From the NCBI RefSeq assembly GCF_000372725.1, contig NW_005195584.1, forward strand, positions 113,142 through 177,141: a stretch of DNA of 64,000 nt, written 5' to 3'. The stretch comes from Emiliania huxleyi CCMP1516. Its lineage: Eukaryota; Haptophyta; Isochrysidales; Noelaerhabdaceae. Shown one piece after another: positions 32,590 to 41,653 of the stretch (position 1 is the stretch's first letter; each line of letters begins with the position of its first letter). The notes under the pieces were generated by a model, which saw nothing but the letters and a program-made list of their open reading frames with translations, searched no databases and was not told where the DNA came from. Position numbers and translations under genes: made by a program.

Positions 32590-33885
32590 TCAGCGGCAGA
32601 GGTGGTTGAGCATGATTTGCACGATCGCAAACTGCGCGTTGTACAGCGGGTGGATGGCGTCTCTCCGCCTCGGCCCAACCACGTTGTACCGGTCGATGGG
32701 GACGATCCCTCGCTCCGACACGAGGGGGTACCTCCCGCCCGCCGAGCCGCGTGAGCAGCGCAGCCCGAGCGCCGCGTGGACCGACGCGAACATCCTCGGC
32801 TCCACCTGCGCCGTGCCGTGCACGCGAGTCCACTGCGGCAGCGGCGTGAGACCGAGCAGGAACACGGCCGCGCGCGGGTGTCGCCGCCACACCACCGCCT
32901 CGATGTACTGCAGGCAGGCGGCGCCGATGCCCTCAAAGTGGCGCGGGCCGACCTATGGCATCCCCTCTGGCGTACCGCCCCGGGTGGTGCTTGCTGCGCC
33001 GCGAAGTGGCGCGGGCCTCCCAGTCGTCGAGCAGATCTCCCCATATCTCCCCTATTCTCCCCATATCTCCCGCCTCCCAGTCGTCGAGCACGCGCGCGCG
33101 CTCCTCCTTGGAGAGCTCGTAGTTGTACGCGTCCGGCTTCATCCACTCGTACACCGGGCACTGCACAAACGCCTGTGGGCACGTCCCGGACATGTCATGG
33201 CCGTGCCTCCAACGACTCGCACACCGGGCACCGCACAAGACGCCGCGTCGAGCGGCTCGTCGCCGAGGCTGCTCGAGAAGAGGTCGAGCTCCCAGCTCGA
33301 GTTGGAGCGGGTGAGGAAGTGGAAGGCCGCGGAGCTGCGGTTGCCGTCCCACCGCACGTCGCGCGAGCACGTCCTCCGCTTGTCAAAGTTGCCCAGGCAG
33401 AGGCCGTGCGCGTCAACGGCGCCGGTCGGCAGCGGGTGCGGGTCAAACTGGCCCTCGGGCCAGTACCGCTGCGGGTCGCTGGGGTAGCCCTTGGAGATGG
33501 GATGGCCGAGCGCGGCGAGCAGGGCGTAGTACGTGTCTCGCGTCGTCGAGTCGCCCGCGATCAGCAAGCGCTTGCCGCGCGCGCAGCTGGCAGCCTCGCT
33601 CGCGGAATAGTGGCGGTAGGAGCCGACGCCGGCGGCGGGCGGGTTGAATCGGTCCATCGACCAGCGCTGAAAGTGCAGCGTCCTGTTCATGTCATCCTCC
33701 GTCGCGGCGCGCCAGGTCGGAGGGACCTCCCAGTAGCACCGGCCCGCCGTGACGCTGTCGCCCAGGGCTGGACACCGCTGGTCGAGGGCGCCGGCGCAGT
33801 AGAGCTCGTCGCTCCAGCGGCGGAAGCTGCGGTGGCTGGCACCGTCAGTACGCTGCCGGGGCAGCATCTCCCGCGAGGTTGGCAT
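32590..33885 (-). CDS. SGNH / PC-esterase-like (GDST-motif) protein
   Basis: Exons to 33,244, then 33,172-33,074, then 32,952-32,590, all joined in phase. Near the N-terminus it has ARGKRLLIAGDSTTRDTYYA, the GDS(T/L) nucleophile block of PC-esterase/TBL/Cas1-type acyltransferases and esterases. Later come FVQCPVYEWMKPDAYNYEL, VGPRHFEGIGAACLQYIEAV and, near the end, ERGIVPIDRYNVVGPRRRDA followed by IHPLYNAQFAIVQ. The Asp and His of DAIHP fit the catalytic DxxH of the family. Such enzymes add or remove acyl groups on glycans in the secretory pathway. The start is uncertain: the frame is open to 34,071, and an upstream exon with a membrane anchor is likely. Introns are GC-AG; one starts with a copy of the next exon. 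Confidence 0.75.
32935..33092 (-). repeat. Exon-edge duplications inside a 121-nt intron
   Basis: The upstream exon end (TGCTCGACGACTGGGAGGC on the minus strand) is repeated inside the intron near 33,018-33,035, and GGCCCGCGCCACTT is found both there and at the start of the next exon (about 32,936-32,949). The intron therefore contains a small copy of the joined exon ends. Confidence 0.8.
33143..33243 (-). repeat. Near-perfect direct repeat at both ends of a 71-nt intron
   Basis: The first 30 or so bases of the intron (from 33,243 on the minus strand, starting GCGTCTTGTGCGGTGCCC) match the first 30 of the next exon (from 33,172, starting GCGTTTGTGCAGTGCCC) with three or four differences. Confidence 0.88.
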
Positions 33886-34077
33886 GAGGTGGCTGCCGAG
33901 GCGGTGAGGATGAGGAGGTGGTCCTGCGCTCGCTCTCGTGCCAAAATCGTGGCACCCAGCACGATCGGCGGGCCTGCAGAGCTGTGGAAACCCCGCGGGC
34001 GCGCTCGCTCGCGCAACCCTGCCTAGACCTTTGCTCGGGTTGCGAGCCTGGTGAGTAGCCGTAGGCGTCACCAGTCA

Positions 34078-34347
34078 CCTTGGGAGCGGAGCTGCTCTTA
34101 GTCCTAAAAGATGTAGGATTACGAGCGTAAACGCTCAGTATTCAAGGCCAGAAATCTTGAATTCATGAATACAACCCTTGAATTCAAGAAAAAAGAATTT
34201 CCGCGTTTCGAGCGCTCAAAATCAGCTGGCGGCGGCAAACATTTCGGCGGCAAGACACCACGCATTTAGCTTCCAGCAGTCAATGCTACCACCACCAGCC
34301 CAGAGGGCGCCCCGGCGGCCCAGCCGCCGCCGCAGCAGCAGCTTGGA
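34078..34347. other. Spacer before the hAT transposase
   Basis: AT-rich near 34,090-34,200 with two cttgaattca words in opposite sense. Could hold the left end of the hAT element, but I see no matching inverted terminal repeat downstream. Confidence 0.4.
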
Positions 34348-36448
34348 TTGCAGCAGTCCGGGCCAGCCCGCGTCGGAGGCAATGGCGGCGTCCGCAAGGC
34401 TGCGACAAAGCCGGCAATCCGCAAAGGCCCTGTCTGGGGATCGGTCAAGATTCTCAACGACCACGACACGTCGCCGCAGGTCGAGTGCAACTTCTGCGGG
34501 GTCAAGTTCTGCGGCGGCGCCACGCGCATCAAGGAGCACCTCTGTGACAAGTGCACCGACGACTCCCCGGAGTTCCTCGCGCTCAAGGAGTCGCTTCTGG
34601 GCGCGAAGGGCGAGAAGGGCAAGACGCTGGCGGCCAAGCGCGCGCACGACGAGGTTGCCGACTCTGTCGCCGCGGGCGAGGCGAAGGCCAAGGCCAAGCT
34701 TGGGCAGAAGTGAGCATCCAGTCCTCGATGTACTCCGGCAAGTCGGAGACGTGCGACAAGGCGATCGGAGAGTTCTTCTACGGCCTCAACGTCGGGGCGA
34801 GCAAGGTGTCGCACCCGCTCTTCAAGGACCTCGTCGAGGCGCTCAAGACCGCCCCCGCCTCCTACCAGCCGCCGACGCGCCAGCGGATGCTTGGGGACCT
34901 CCTCGAGAAGACCACCGACACGCTCAAGGCCGAGGAGCGGCCGGTCCGCGGCGAGGTGCTCAAGTACGGCGGAAGCATCATATCTGATGGATGGGACGAC
35001 GTGCACTCGTCGCATCTCATCAACGTCCTCATCGGCTCCGCGACCACGACCTTCTTTGAGGGCACCTACCAACTCAAGAGCGCTGACTCTGAGAACGCCG
35101 AGGCAATCCCGCCACCCCCGGTGTTGCCCCAGTCCCCCCCCTCCCCCCCTGACGGTGATTGCTCTCCTGGTACGCGGTCGCCAAGCTGCTCATCGAGCAG
35201 ATCACGCGCATCGGCCCCCCCATGGTCGTGCAGGTCGTGACGGACACGTGCTCCGTCATGAAGGCTGCGTGGAAGCTCGTGGAGACCAAGTTCCCGTGGA
35301 TTACGTGCACGTGCTGTGGCCCGCACGTGCTCAACCTCTACCTCAAGGACCTCGGCAAGATCGAAGAGGTCGCGGCGGTCATCAAGAAGTCCAACGCCAT
35401 CCTGAACCTCTTCTGGGGCAAGAAGCGCTGGCCGCGGACCAAGCTGCGCGAGGTCATCGCCGTCAACCACAAAAAGGAGTTCGGCCTCTACCGCCCCAAG
35501 GCGACCCGCTTCGCCGGCAACATGCGTGCGCTCGGGCGGATGCTGCGCGTCAAGGCCGACCTCCAGCAGGTCGTCGTCTCCTCCGAGTTTGGTGAGCAGA
35601 AGTTCAAGAAGGGCAACGACGACGACACCGCGCCACCTTCTCCGGCCACGATCACCCTGTCAAGGCCATCATCCTCAACGAGAGCGGCTTCTGGGCGCCG
35701 CTCGTGGAGGTGCTCAAGATTGCGACGCCGGTCGTGAAGCTCCTCCGCCTCTGCGATGGCGCCGCCCCCGCCATGGGCAAGGTGATGCCGCGGATGAACA
35801 GCATTCGGGGGGTGATCGCCAACTCCACCGTCCCATGGAAGGAGGGGGCGCTCAACATCCACGACGCGCGCTGGGAGTACCTCAAGTCGCCGATGCACCT
35901 CGCGGGCTACGCGCTCGACCCCGAGTACCTCGCGCACGACATGAGCGGCGACGTCCAGGAGGCGCTCATCTCGATCATCGAGAAGATGGCGATGCGCTAC
36001 GAGTACTCCCGCCTCACCTCGAACCCCGACTCCCTCTCCGGCCCGATGCGCGCGCTCACCGATCCGTCGACGATCCGGGGGTGCAGAGGCTGGCGGGCGA
36101 GGCCTGCGTCGAGCTCGCGTCCTACCAGGCAGCGCGGGCGTTCTCTCGAGGCCATTCGTGAAGGACCAGGCCAAGACGCTCCCGCCGGCGCATTGGTGGA
36201 GCATGTACGGCAAGAACCTCCCGGCCCTCTCCAAGGTCGCGTGCACGGTGCTCTCGCAGCCGGTCTGCGCGTCGGCAGCGGAGCGCAACTGGTCGATCTA
36301 CCGCTCCATTAAGACCGACCGCCGCAATCGCATGCGCCACTCCGTCTCCAACCGCCTCGTCTATTGCCACGAGGCGCTCCAGCTCCGCATCAAGCGCACC
36401 AAGGCGGGCTACCCGCACCGTGCCGAGCCGCGGAGCACCTCTAGCTAG
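34348..36448 (+). pseudogene. hAT-family transposase, broken or multi-exon
   Basis: All parts of a hAT transposase occur in order but in several frames. BED zinc finger: VWGSVKILNDHD then VECNFCGVKFCGGATRIKEH (34,430-34,560). Transposase core with first acidic residue: GGSIISDGWDDVHSSHLIN; then GPPMVVQVVTDTCSVMKAAW and TCTCCGPHVLNLYLKDLGK (CxxH insertion motif). Middle: FWGKKRWPRTKLREVI and ARWEYLKSPMHLAGYALDP. C-terminal dimerisation region: KVACTVLSQPVCASAAERN then WSIYRSIKTDRRNRMRHSV. Shifts occur near 34,710, 35,150, 35,630 and 36,090; some could be introns (35,100-35,165), others have no usable splice sites. Probably a decayed copy; a spliced domesticated gene is the alternative. Confidence 0.75.
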
Positions 36449-37027
36449 TTGTGCAGGCGCGCGGAAGCGCGCGGAAGCGCGCAGCGAGCGCGCGGCGCGG
36501 AGAGCGCGCGGAGCGGAGAGCGCGCGGAGCGCGCTAGCGCGCGCGGAGCGCGGGCAGAGGGCGGCCACTAGACCATCAGGTCCTCCTCGTTGTCCGAGTT
36601 GTTCTCGTCCGAGTCCGGAGTCGCTCTCCCACTTGACTCTTGAGTCTTGACCGCACCGCACCGTGCCGAGCCGACCCGCGTGCACGATCGGAGCACCTCG
36701 AGGCGGCGCGAGAGGCGGTGTGTCGAGGTGCCGCGGCCCGTGGCTGCAGCGTGTCGAAACGGCGCTCTCGAAGGCGCCGCGGTGGCGGCCGAGCGCGCGG
36801 GATCGGTCGGCGAGAAAATTTGACGGCGTGCCGGCCGTGGGCCCGGACGAAGGTCCTGCCGGGTCACTTCGAGCCGAGCAACGCACGGGGCGTGGCTCAG
36901 AGCCTTGCCCGAAAGTGGCACTTTCGGGCGCTAGTCGCTGGCGCGCTCGAATCCTATCTCGAGGTCTCGTTCGTCCCACAGCCCGGGCCCACTATAACTG
37001 AACCGACCGCGCCGACAGCCCAGATCC
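36449..37027. other. GC-palindromic repeats then putative promoter
   Basis: Bases 36,455-36,560 are dense GCGCGGAGCGCG-type palindromes, like 44,737-44,888 and 45,185-45,255. A possible TATA-like word cactataactg lies at about 36,990, some 38 bp before the WD40 gene start. Confidence 0.5.
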
Positions 37028-38421
37028 ATGTTGTCGGCACTGCTCCTCGCTCCGCTCTCGCTCTCAACCCGCGGCGCGCGTCACGCGCCGCCTCGCTCCT
37101 GTGCGGCGGCGGCGGGCGCTCCCGACGAGGCGCAGCTCGCGCTGTTCGCGTCGCTTCGCGCCCGCAGCCTCGAGATCGAGCGTGAGGTCGCGGAGCGTTG
37201 GCGCGAGGCCGCGCCGGTCTCGAGCGTCCCGGTTGCTCTCAACGACTGGATTCGCCGCGTCGCCCTCGACTGGCCGCTGGCGGCATGCGGCACCGCGCGC
37301 GGCGGCCTCGTGCTCGCAGACCTCTCGTCGGGCGACATGCTCGCGTGCGCGCAGGACGCGCACCCGTCGGTGGTGGACACGCCCGAGGTGCGCTCGGCGA
37401 TGCGCGAGCTCCACGGCGAGTACGACGGCAATGGCGTCCTGAGCGTGGCGCTGTGTGGCTCTCGCGTCGCCTCGGCGGGGCGCGAGGGCGGCGTGCGGCT
37501 GTGGCGGCTGGACGGCGACGAGCTGGTCCCGACCGCCGAGCTCAAGGTCGGCGCGCTGGCCTCTTCGCTCCTGCTGCCTGCCGGCGAGGAGGGGCCCCTC
37601 TGGGCCTCCTTCCTCGACGGCTCCCTCTGCCGCTGGAGCTCTCTCGGCGGAGAGGAGCCGTCGCTCGTCGTCTCGTGCTCCGCCGCCGCCCTCGCCGCCG
37701 CCTGCTGCGCGCCGCTGGAGCTGGTCGCGGCCGCAACCTCCGCAGGCGAGGTCGAGCTCTTCTCGACGCGCGACGGCTCGCCCCACGCGGCTGCTGGGCA
37801 GGCTTGCCACACACTCCCCTCTTTACAGCTGCGCTGGTCACAGGCTCGCCGCGCGGCTGTTGGGCGCCGCCCGAGGTCGGGTCGGCGAGGAGCGTCGCGT
37901 TTGTGCGCGGCGAGGAGGAGGGGTGGAGCGTCGTGGTGGGCGGGGCCGACGGCTCGATCCACCGCCGCTGGCTGAGAGAGGCGCAGGCGGCAGGCGGCGA
38001 GGCGGCGGGCGGAGCGGCCTCGGTGGCAGCGGGCTTCGACGAGGCTCGCGAGGAGGAGCAGTTTTTTCCTTCGCACGGCGGCGCGGTGGTCGGCCTCGCT
38101 GCCGCCGCCGCCGGGCTGCTCGTCTCCGGGGCGCGCGACGGGACCTTGCGCGTGTGGGACTTGCGGCGCGGCGCAGAGGAGCGCTGCTTGTACGGGCTGG
38201 GCGGCTACAAGGTGTGGCTCGACTGGGTGTGCTCCTCTGATTGATCATTGGAGCCTTGAGAACTCATTCCAACTCACCAGGTGTGGCTCGGCTCGGTGTG
38301 CTCCGACGGGGCTCGGCTCGTCTCGGACGGGTGCGACAACACGCTTGTGCTGCACGACTTCTCGGCCGACGCCCGGCCGGACGACGACGAGATTCGGAGA
38401 GTCGGAGGCAGGGAGGAGTAG
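37028..38421 (+). CDS. WD40 beta-propeller protein, possibly plastid- or ER-targeted
   Basis: Exons 37,028-37,775, 37,844-38,211 and 38,281-38,421 total 1,257 nt (418 residues), all in phase. The N-terminus MLSALLLAPLSLSTRGARHA is signal-like and followed by Ala-rich sequence, as in algal bipartite plastid leaders. WD-type blades: SGREGGVRLWRLDGDELVP-like (actual SAGREGGVRLWRLDG), ASFLDGSLCRWSSLGG, VVVGGADGSIHRRWL, LVSGARDGTLRVWDLRRG and LVSDGCDNTLVLHDF. Propellers serve as protein-binding scaffolds; the partner is unknown. Intron 1 is GC-AG, intron 2 GT-AG, and both begin with a 22-29 nt near-copy of the following exon. Confidence 0.82.
37776..37867 (+). repeat. Direct repeat at the two ends of WD40 intron 1
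   Basis: Intron start GCTCGCCCCACGCGGCTGCT and exon start GCTCGCCGCGCGGCTGTTGG (37,844) match over about 22 bases, with one 2-base gap and one mismatch. Intron is 68 nt, GC-AG. Confidence 0.88.
38212..38309 (+). repeat. Direct repeat at the two ends of WD40 intron 2
   Basis: Intron start GTGTGGCTCGACTGGGTGTG and exon start GTGTGGCTCGGCTCGGTGTG (38,281) match at 25 or so of 29 positions. Intron is 69 nt, GT-AG; read unspliced, the frame hits TGA inside it. Confidence 0.9.
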
Positions 38422-38656
38422 CTAGCCGTGTGCCTTAAGGTGCACCTTAAGGGGCGCCGAGCTCGACACGCTCGTTTGAGGATTGAGCGGAGTACACGCA
38501 GAGAGACGGACCTCGGTACGTCGCGCCCGACCCGCCACCGCGCCGCGCGCGGCCCGCCGAAACTTTCTCTGGCGCGCTGCGAAGCAAGCGCGCCGCGAGG
38601 TTCTTGTTTATGTATGTATGTATCTTTATGTATGTATCTAAGGAATCAAGTCAACT
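38422..38656. other. Intergenic; (TATG)n tract
   Basis: Bases 38,608-38,640 contain tatgtatgtatc repeats. No gene seen. Confidence 0.6.
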
Positions 38657-40240
38657 TTGGATGGGTGGGGGCAGCCAAATTTGTCGGTGGACCGCAAATC
38701 GTGGAGTTGCGAGTCACGCTCGGGCAGACAGCATCGATGCCGTCGCCGGACGCGGCGGCGAGGCACACGGGCGCCGGCGTGGCGCGTCGGCAGGCCCACC
38801 ACGAGCGGATGCGCGACGAGCGCTCGGGAGGCGGCCGCGGGCAACGCGGAGCTTCCGCCGGAGGACGACGCGGTCGAGATGGTGAGCGCCGCCCAGCTGC
38901 TGGACAGCGTGGCGGAGGTGGGCCCGAACTACACCCTGCTACGCAGGAAGGAGACGAAGGCGAAGCGGCGGAAGCGACAGCGCGAGGATGTCAGGGCGGC
39001 GCTCAACGGCCACACTGTCCTGCCCACCGGATCGCGCCTCGAGATCTTCTGCAACACCGAGCGGTGGTACCCCGCGACCGTCATGGGGCGGGAGGAGGAC
39101 CGGGACGGACGGATCGCGCACCAGGTCGAGTACGACGGCTACCCGGATCGGCGGTGGTGGCACATGCTGGACGACGAGCGGTGGCGAGCCGTCCCAGAGC
39201 AGGCCGGCACGGGCGCAGGCGGCGCTGCCGCAGACGGGGATGGGGATGCGGCGATGGACCGCGCGGACGGCGAGGGCGCCCACGCCGTGCGCGACGCCGA
39301 GGCGGCCGAGGCGCGGCCGGCGCCGCCTCCCGCGCGCCGGGGTGTGCGGCGCAGCGCGCTGGCGGACGTCCTCGAGGCGGAGGATGACGAGCGGCAGGAC
39401 GAGGCTGCGCGTGGCGATGAGCGGCCGATGCTAGCGCCCCACGGGCCGGCGCTGTCGGCGCACCTTCGGGTCGTGCGCCTGCGGCTGCGCGAGTTCCTGG
39501 CAACGCAGGCCGCGGCAGGGAAGAGCGTGCCGATGCAGCGGACGGCCCTCGGTCTGCACCCGACGATGCGGTGGACGATCCGCTTCGGCAAGTGGCTGGC
39601 GACGACGCGAGTCAGAGCATTGAGGGCGAGCCGGTGGCACGCGACCGAGCGGGGCGACGCGCGGGAGGAGGAGCCGACGGTGCGCACGGGTCGCGGCGAG
39701 AACACGGTCTACGTCGCGCTGCAGCACATGTTGAAGAACCACGTGTGGCGCGAGATCTGGCCGGCGATGCCGAGCGACGCGAGGCAGTACTGGCGGCTGG
39801 TGACCAACCAGGTGATGTCGCTGTTCGACGGCGGCGGCGGCGGGATGAAGGACGCGGCAGGAGCCGCCGGCCGGGCGGCGGGCCGCGAGGCGGCGCGGGA
39901 GAGCGCGTCGCACGGGCAGAGCGAGGCGGCGCAGCGGGCGGCGAGCGAGAGGGCGAGCGCCGAGGCGAGCCGGCGGACGATGGCCGAGCTGCGCGAGGCG
40001 ACGACGAAGCCGTGCATGAGGCAGCACCTCTTCCAGGTGGGAGAGTACCAGATGCAGGACACACAGCTGATGGAGCCGTTTGAGGTGAACGTGGCCTTCA
40101 TCATGAACGCCTACTTGTGCTTCGCGCGGCAGACCGGGTGCCGGCCGGGGATGGCGGTGAACGATGCGGCGGACGCGGCCGATTCGGACAGCCACTGGCG
40201 CGCATCTCCCGCTGAGAGAGAGAGAGAGAGAGGCGAGTAG
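38657..40240 (+). CDS. Hypothetical protein with a Tudor/agenet-like domain
   Basis: Frame of up to 527 residues; a likelier start is MVSAAQLLDSVAEV at 38,879. A Tudor/agenet-like stretch reads GSRLEIFCNTERWYPATVMG, then HQVEYDGYPDRRWWHMLDDE. Later parts are Arg/Ala-rich with ordered segments (TALGLHPTMRWTIRFGKWL, VALQHMLKNHVWREIWPAM, FEVNVAFIMNAYLCFARQTG, then CRPGM). The RQTGCRPG ending recalls the Arg box of tyrosine recombinases such as Cryptons, which would make it a mobile-element protein, but I cannot show the rest of that domain. The frame stops in a GA microsatellite at 40,210-40,236. Adjacent ELPPLTMGDLSIAADVLLRG (40,310) may be a further exon. Confidence 0.5.
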   Translation: MDGWGQPNLSVDRKSWSCESRSGRQHRCRRRTRRRGTRAPAWRVGRPTTSGCATSAREAAAGNAELPPEDDAVEMVSAAQLLDSVAEVGPNYTLLRRKETKAKRRKRQREDVRAALNGHTVLPTGSRLEIFCNTERWYPATVMGREEDRDGRIAHQVEYDGYPDRRWWHMLDDERWRAVPEQAGTGAGGAAADGDGDAAMDRADGEGAHAVRDAEAAEARPAPPPARRGVRRSALADVLEAEDDERQDEAARGDERPMLAPHGPALSAHLRVVRLRLREFLATQAAAGKSVPMQRTALGLHPTMRWTIRFGKWLATTRVRALRASRWHATERGDAREEEPTVRTGRGENTVYVALQHMLKNHVWREIWPAMPSDARQYWRLVTNQVMSLFDGGGGGMKDAAGAAGRAAGREAARESASHGQSEAAQRAASERASAEASRRTMAELREATTKPCMRQHLFQVGEYQMQDTQLMEPFEVNVAFIMNAYLCFARQTGCRPGMAVNDAADAADSDSHWRASPAERERERGE

Positions 40241-40600
40241 GACGGGCGGCGTTGGCGCGTGATGGGGCGAGATGCCACTGAGCCGTGCCGCTCGCCGGCA
40301 GGCACGAGCTGCCGCCGCTGACGATGGGCGACCTGTCCATCGCCGCGGATGTGCTGCTGCGGGGACTAGGCGTAGACCCTGTTTGGGACAAGAATACGGA
40401 AAGGATACGGAAAAAGAATAGTACTGGGCGATTGCCCGCCGAAAAGAAAGCCAAGTCAGTTGGGCCCTCGCCTGCGGGCGGCCTTCTCTCGAGGTCTCGA
40501 GATACACAAAGCGGCCAAACTGGGCGAGAATTTAATACCTTCACAACCCACACAGCCTGATTTGATTCAGCAAGTCGGTGGCTGCACCCCCGGCCTGACA

Positions 40601-41281
40601 ATGACCACCGAGGACTCTCCACACCCGGCGCGCAAGCAGCCTGGCGCAAAGAGCAGCGGCGGCGTGGCGAGGCTCGAGAAGCGCCGGTCGTACTTGTGCG
40701 AGTTACTGGACGGTGACGATGGCACGCCCATCTTTACGACAATGGATCAGCTCATTCGGCATGCGGAGTGGCAGGAGCATGCAGACATGGTTCAGCTCGC
40801 GCGGAAAGACGCTGACGCCGCCGAGGAGCGATCTGGGAAGCGTCCATCCATTTCGGACCCGAAATTCAAGCCCGATGACTCCGCTGCTTCGTGGCAGCTC
40901 TGCTGCACGCCTTCTGTGCTCCAACTCTACACAGCCAACAAGGAGTCGCTCATCGTGATTCCCCGCTGCGCCATCACGCATATCGAAGTCAAGGATATGG
41001 ACACGGTTGAGGACCTAGAGCTGAGCGTATTGTCTAAGGCAACCCTGATCCACCGCGTGCTCAATAGCCTAGCCAGCTGCATCTTCAAGCGGACCCCTTG
41101 CTACAGCAAAACCTGCTGCATGCCGCGCGTCCGACAGCAGAAGGTTCGGACGCAGCTCAAGTCGAGCGAGATCAAAGTCTACGCGGGCGGTGCGGAGGCG
41201 CGCACATTTTTCATCCTTGACCGGGACCTCGTTTGTTTGCACAACGAGCTTCTGCAAAACCCGATGGGGAGGTCTGAGTGA
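40601..41281 (+). CDS. Hypothetical protein, single exon
   Basis: 226 residues from MTTEDSPHPARKQPGAKSSG. It has balanced composition and plausible secondary structure: FTTMDQLIRHAEWQEHADMV, SWQLCCTPSVLQLYTANKES, LIVIPRCAITHIEVKDMDTV, VRTQLKSSEIKVYAGGAEAR. The strand-rich middle (LQLYTANKESLIVIP, ITHIEV) could be a small beta domain of the PH type. I do not recognise the family. Start could lie upstream at 40,460 in the same frame. Confidence 0.55.
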   Translation: MTTEDSPHPARKQPGAKSSGGVARLEKRRSYLCELLDGDDGTPIFTTMDQLIRHAEWQEHADMVQLARKDADAAEERSGKRPSISDPKFKPDDSAASWQLCCTPSVLQLYTANKESLIVIPRCAITHIEVKDMDTVEDLELSVLSKATLIHRVLNSLASCIFKRTPCYSKTCCMPRVRQQKVRTQLKSSEIKVYAGGAEARTFFILDRDLVCLHNELLQNPMGRSE

Positions 41282-41653
41282 GTTGTGTGTGTATGTGTGT
41301 GCGCGCAGAACGATGAGGGCATTTGTGTGGGTTTGTAGCTGAATGCGGCTGGGCGGCCACTAAAGTTCTTGTTTATACCGTCTATCTTAGTCTCTCCGCC
41401 TCTGCTCCGCCTCGGGCTGGCTGTGCGTGGCTATCTGTGCGCGCGCCCCTCGATATGCCGTACTTAAGTGCCATGACCCATGTGAGCCCGAGATGCGCAT
41501 GCGAGATGTGCGTAGGCAGTGGGAGGACAGTTCAGTAAGGCGGCGCCTCGCCGCGCGTAGCTTCCAAGTGGGTGTGTGAGAGCCTATGTTCGCCTCGAAG
41601 CGGGCGCCAAAGTTCTGCAGCAGCCAGAACCTTGGCCCTCCAGGGTGGATCCC
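41282..41653. other. Intergenic between convergent genes
   Basis: No gene or shared repeat recognised; short gtgtgt runs at 41,284-41,303. Confidence 0.5.

Noticed and set aside
34078..36560. Terminal inverted repeats of the hAT element
   Set aside because: I looked for complementary ends and 8-bp duplications around the transposase and found none that I could support.
38657..40240. Naming the Tudor-like ORF a Crypton recombinase
   Set aside because: Only a terminal RQTGCRPG-like word suggests this; the catalytic HxxR and Tyr motifs were not found.
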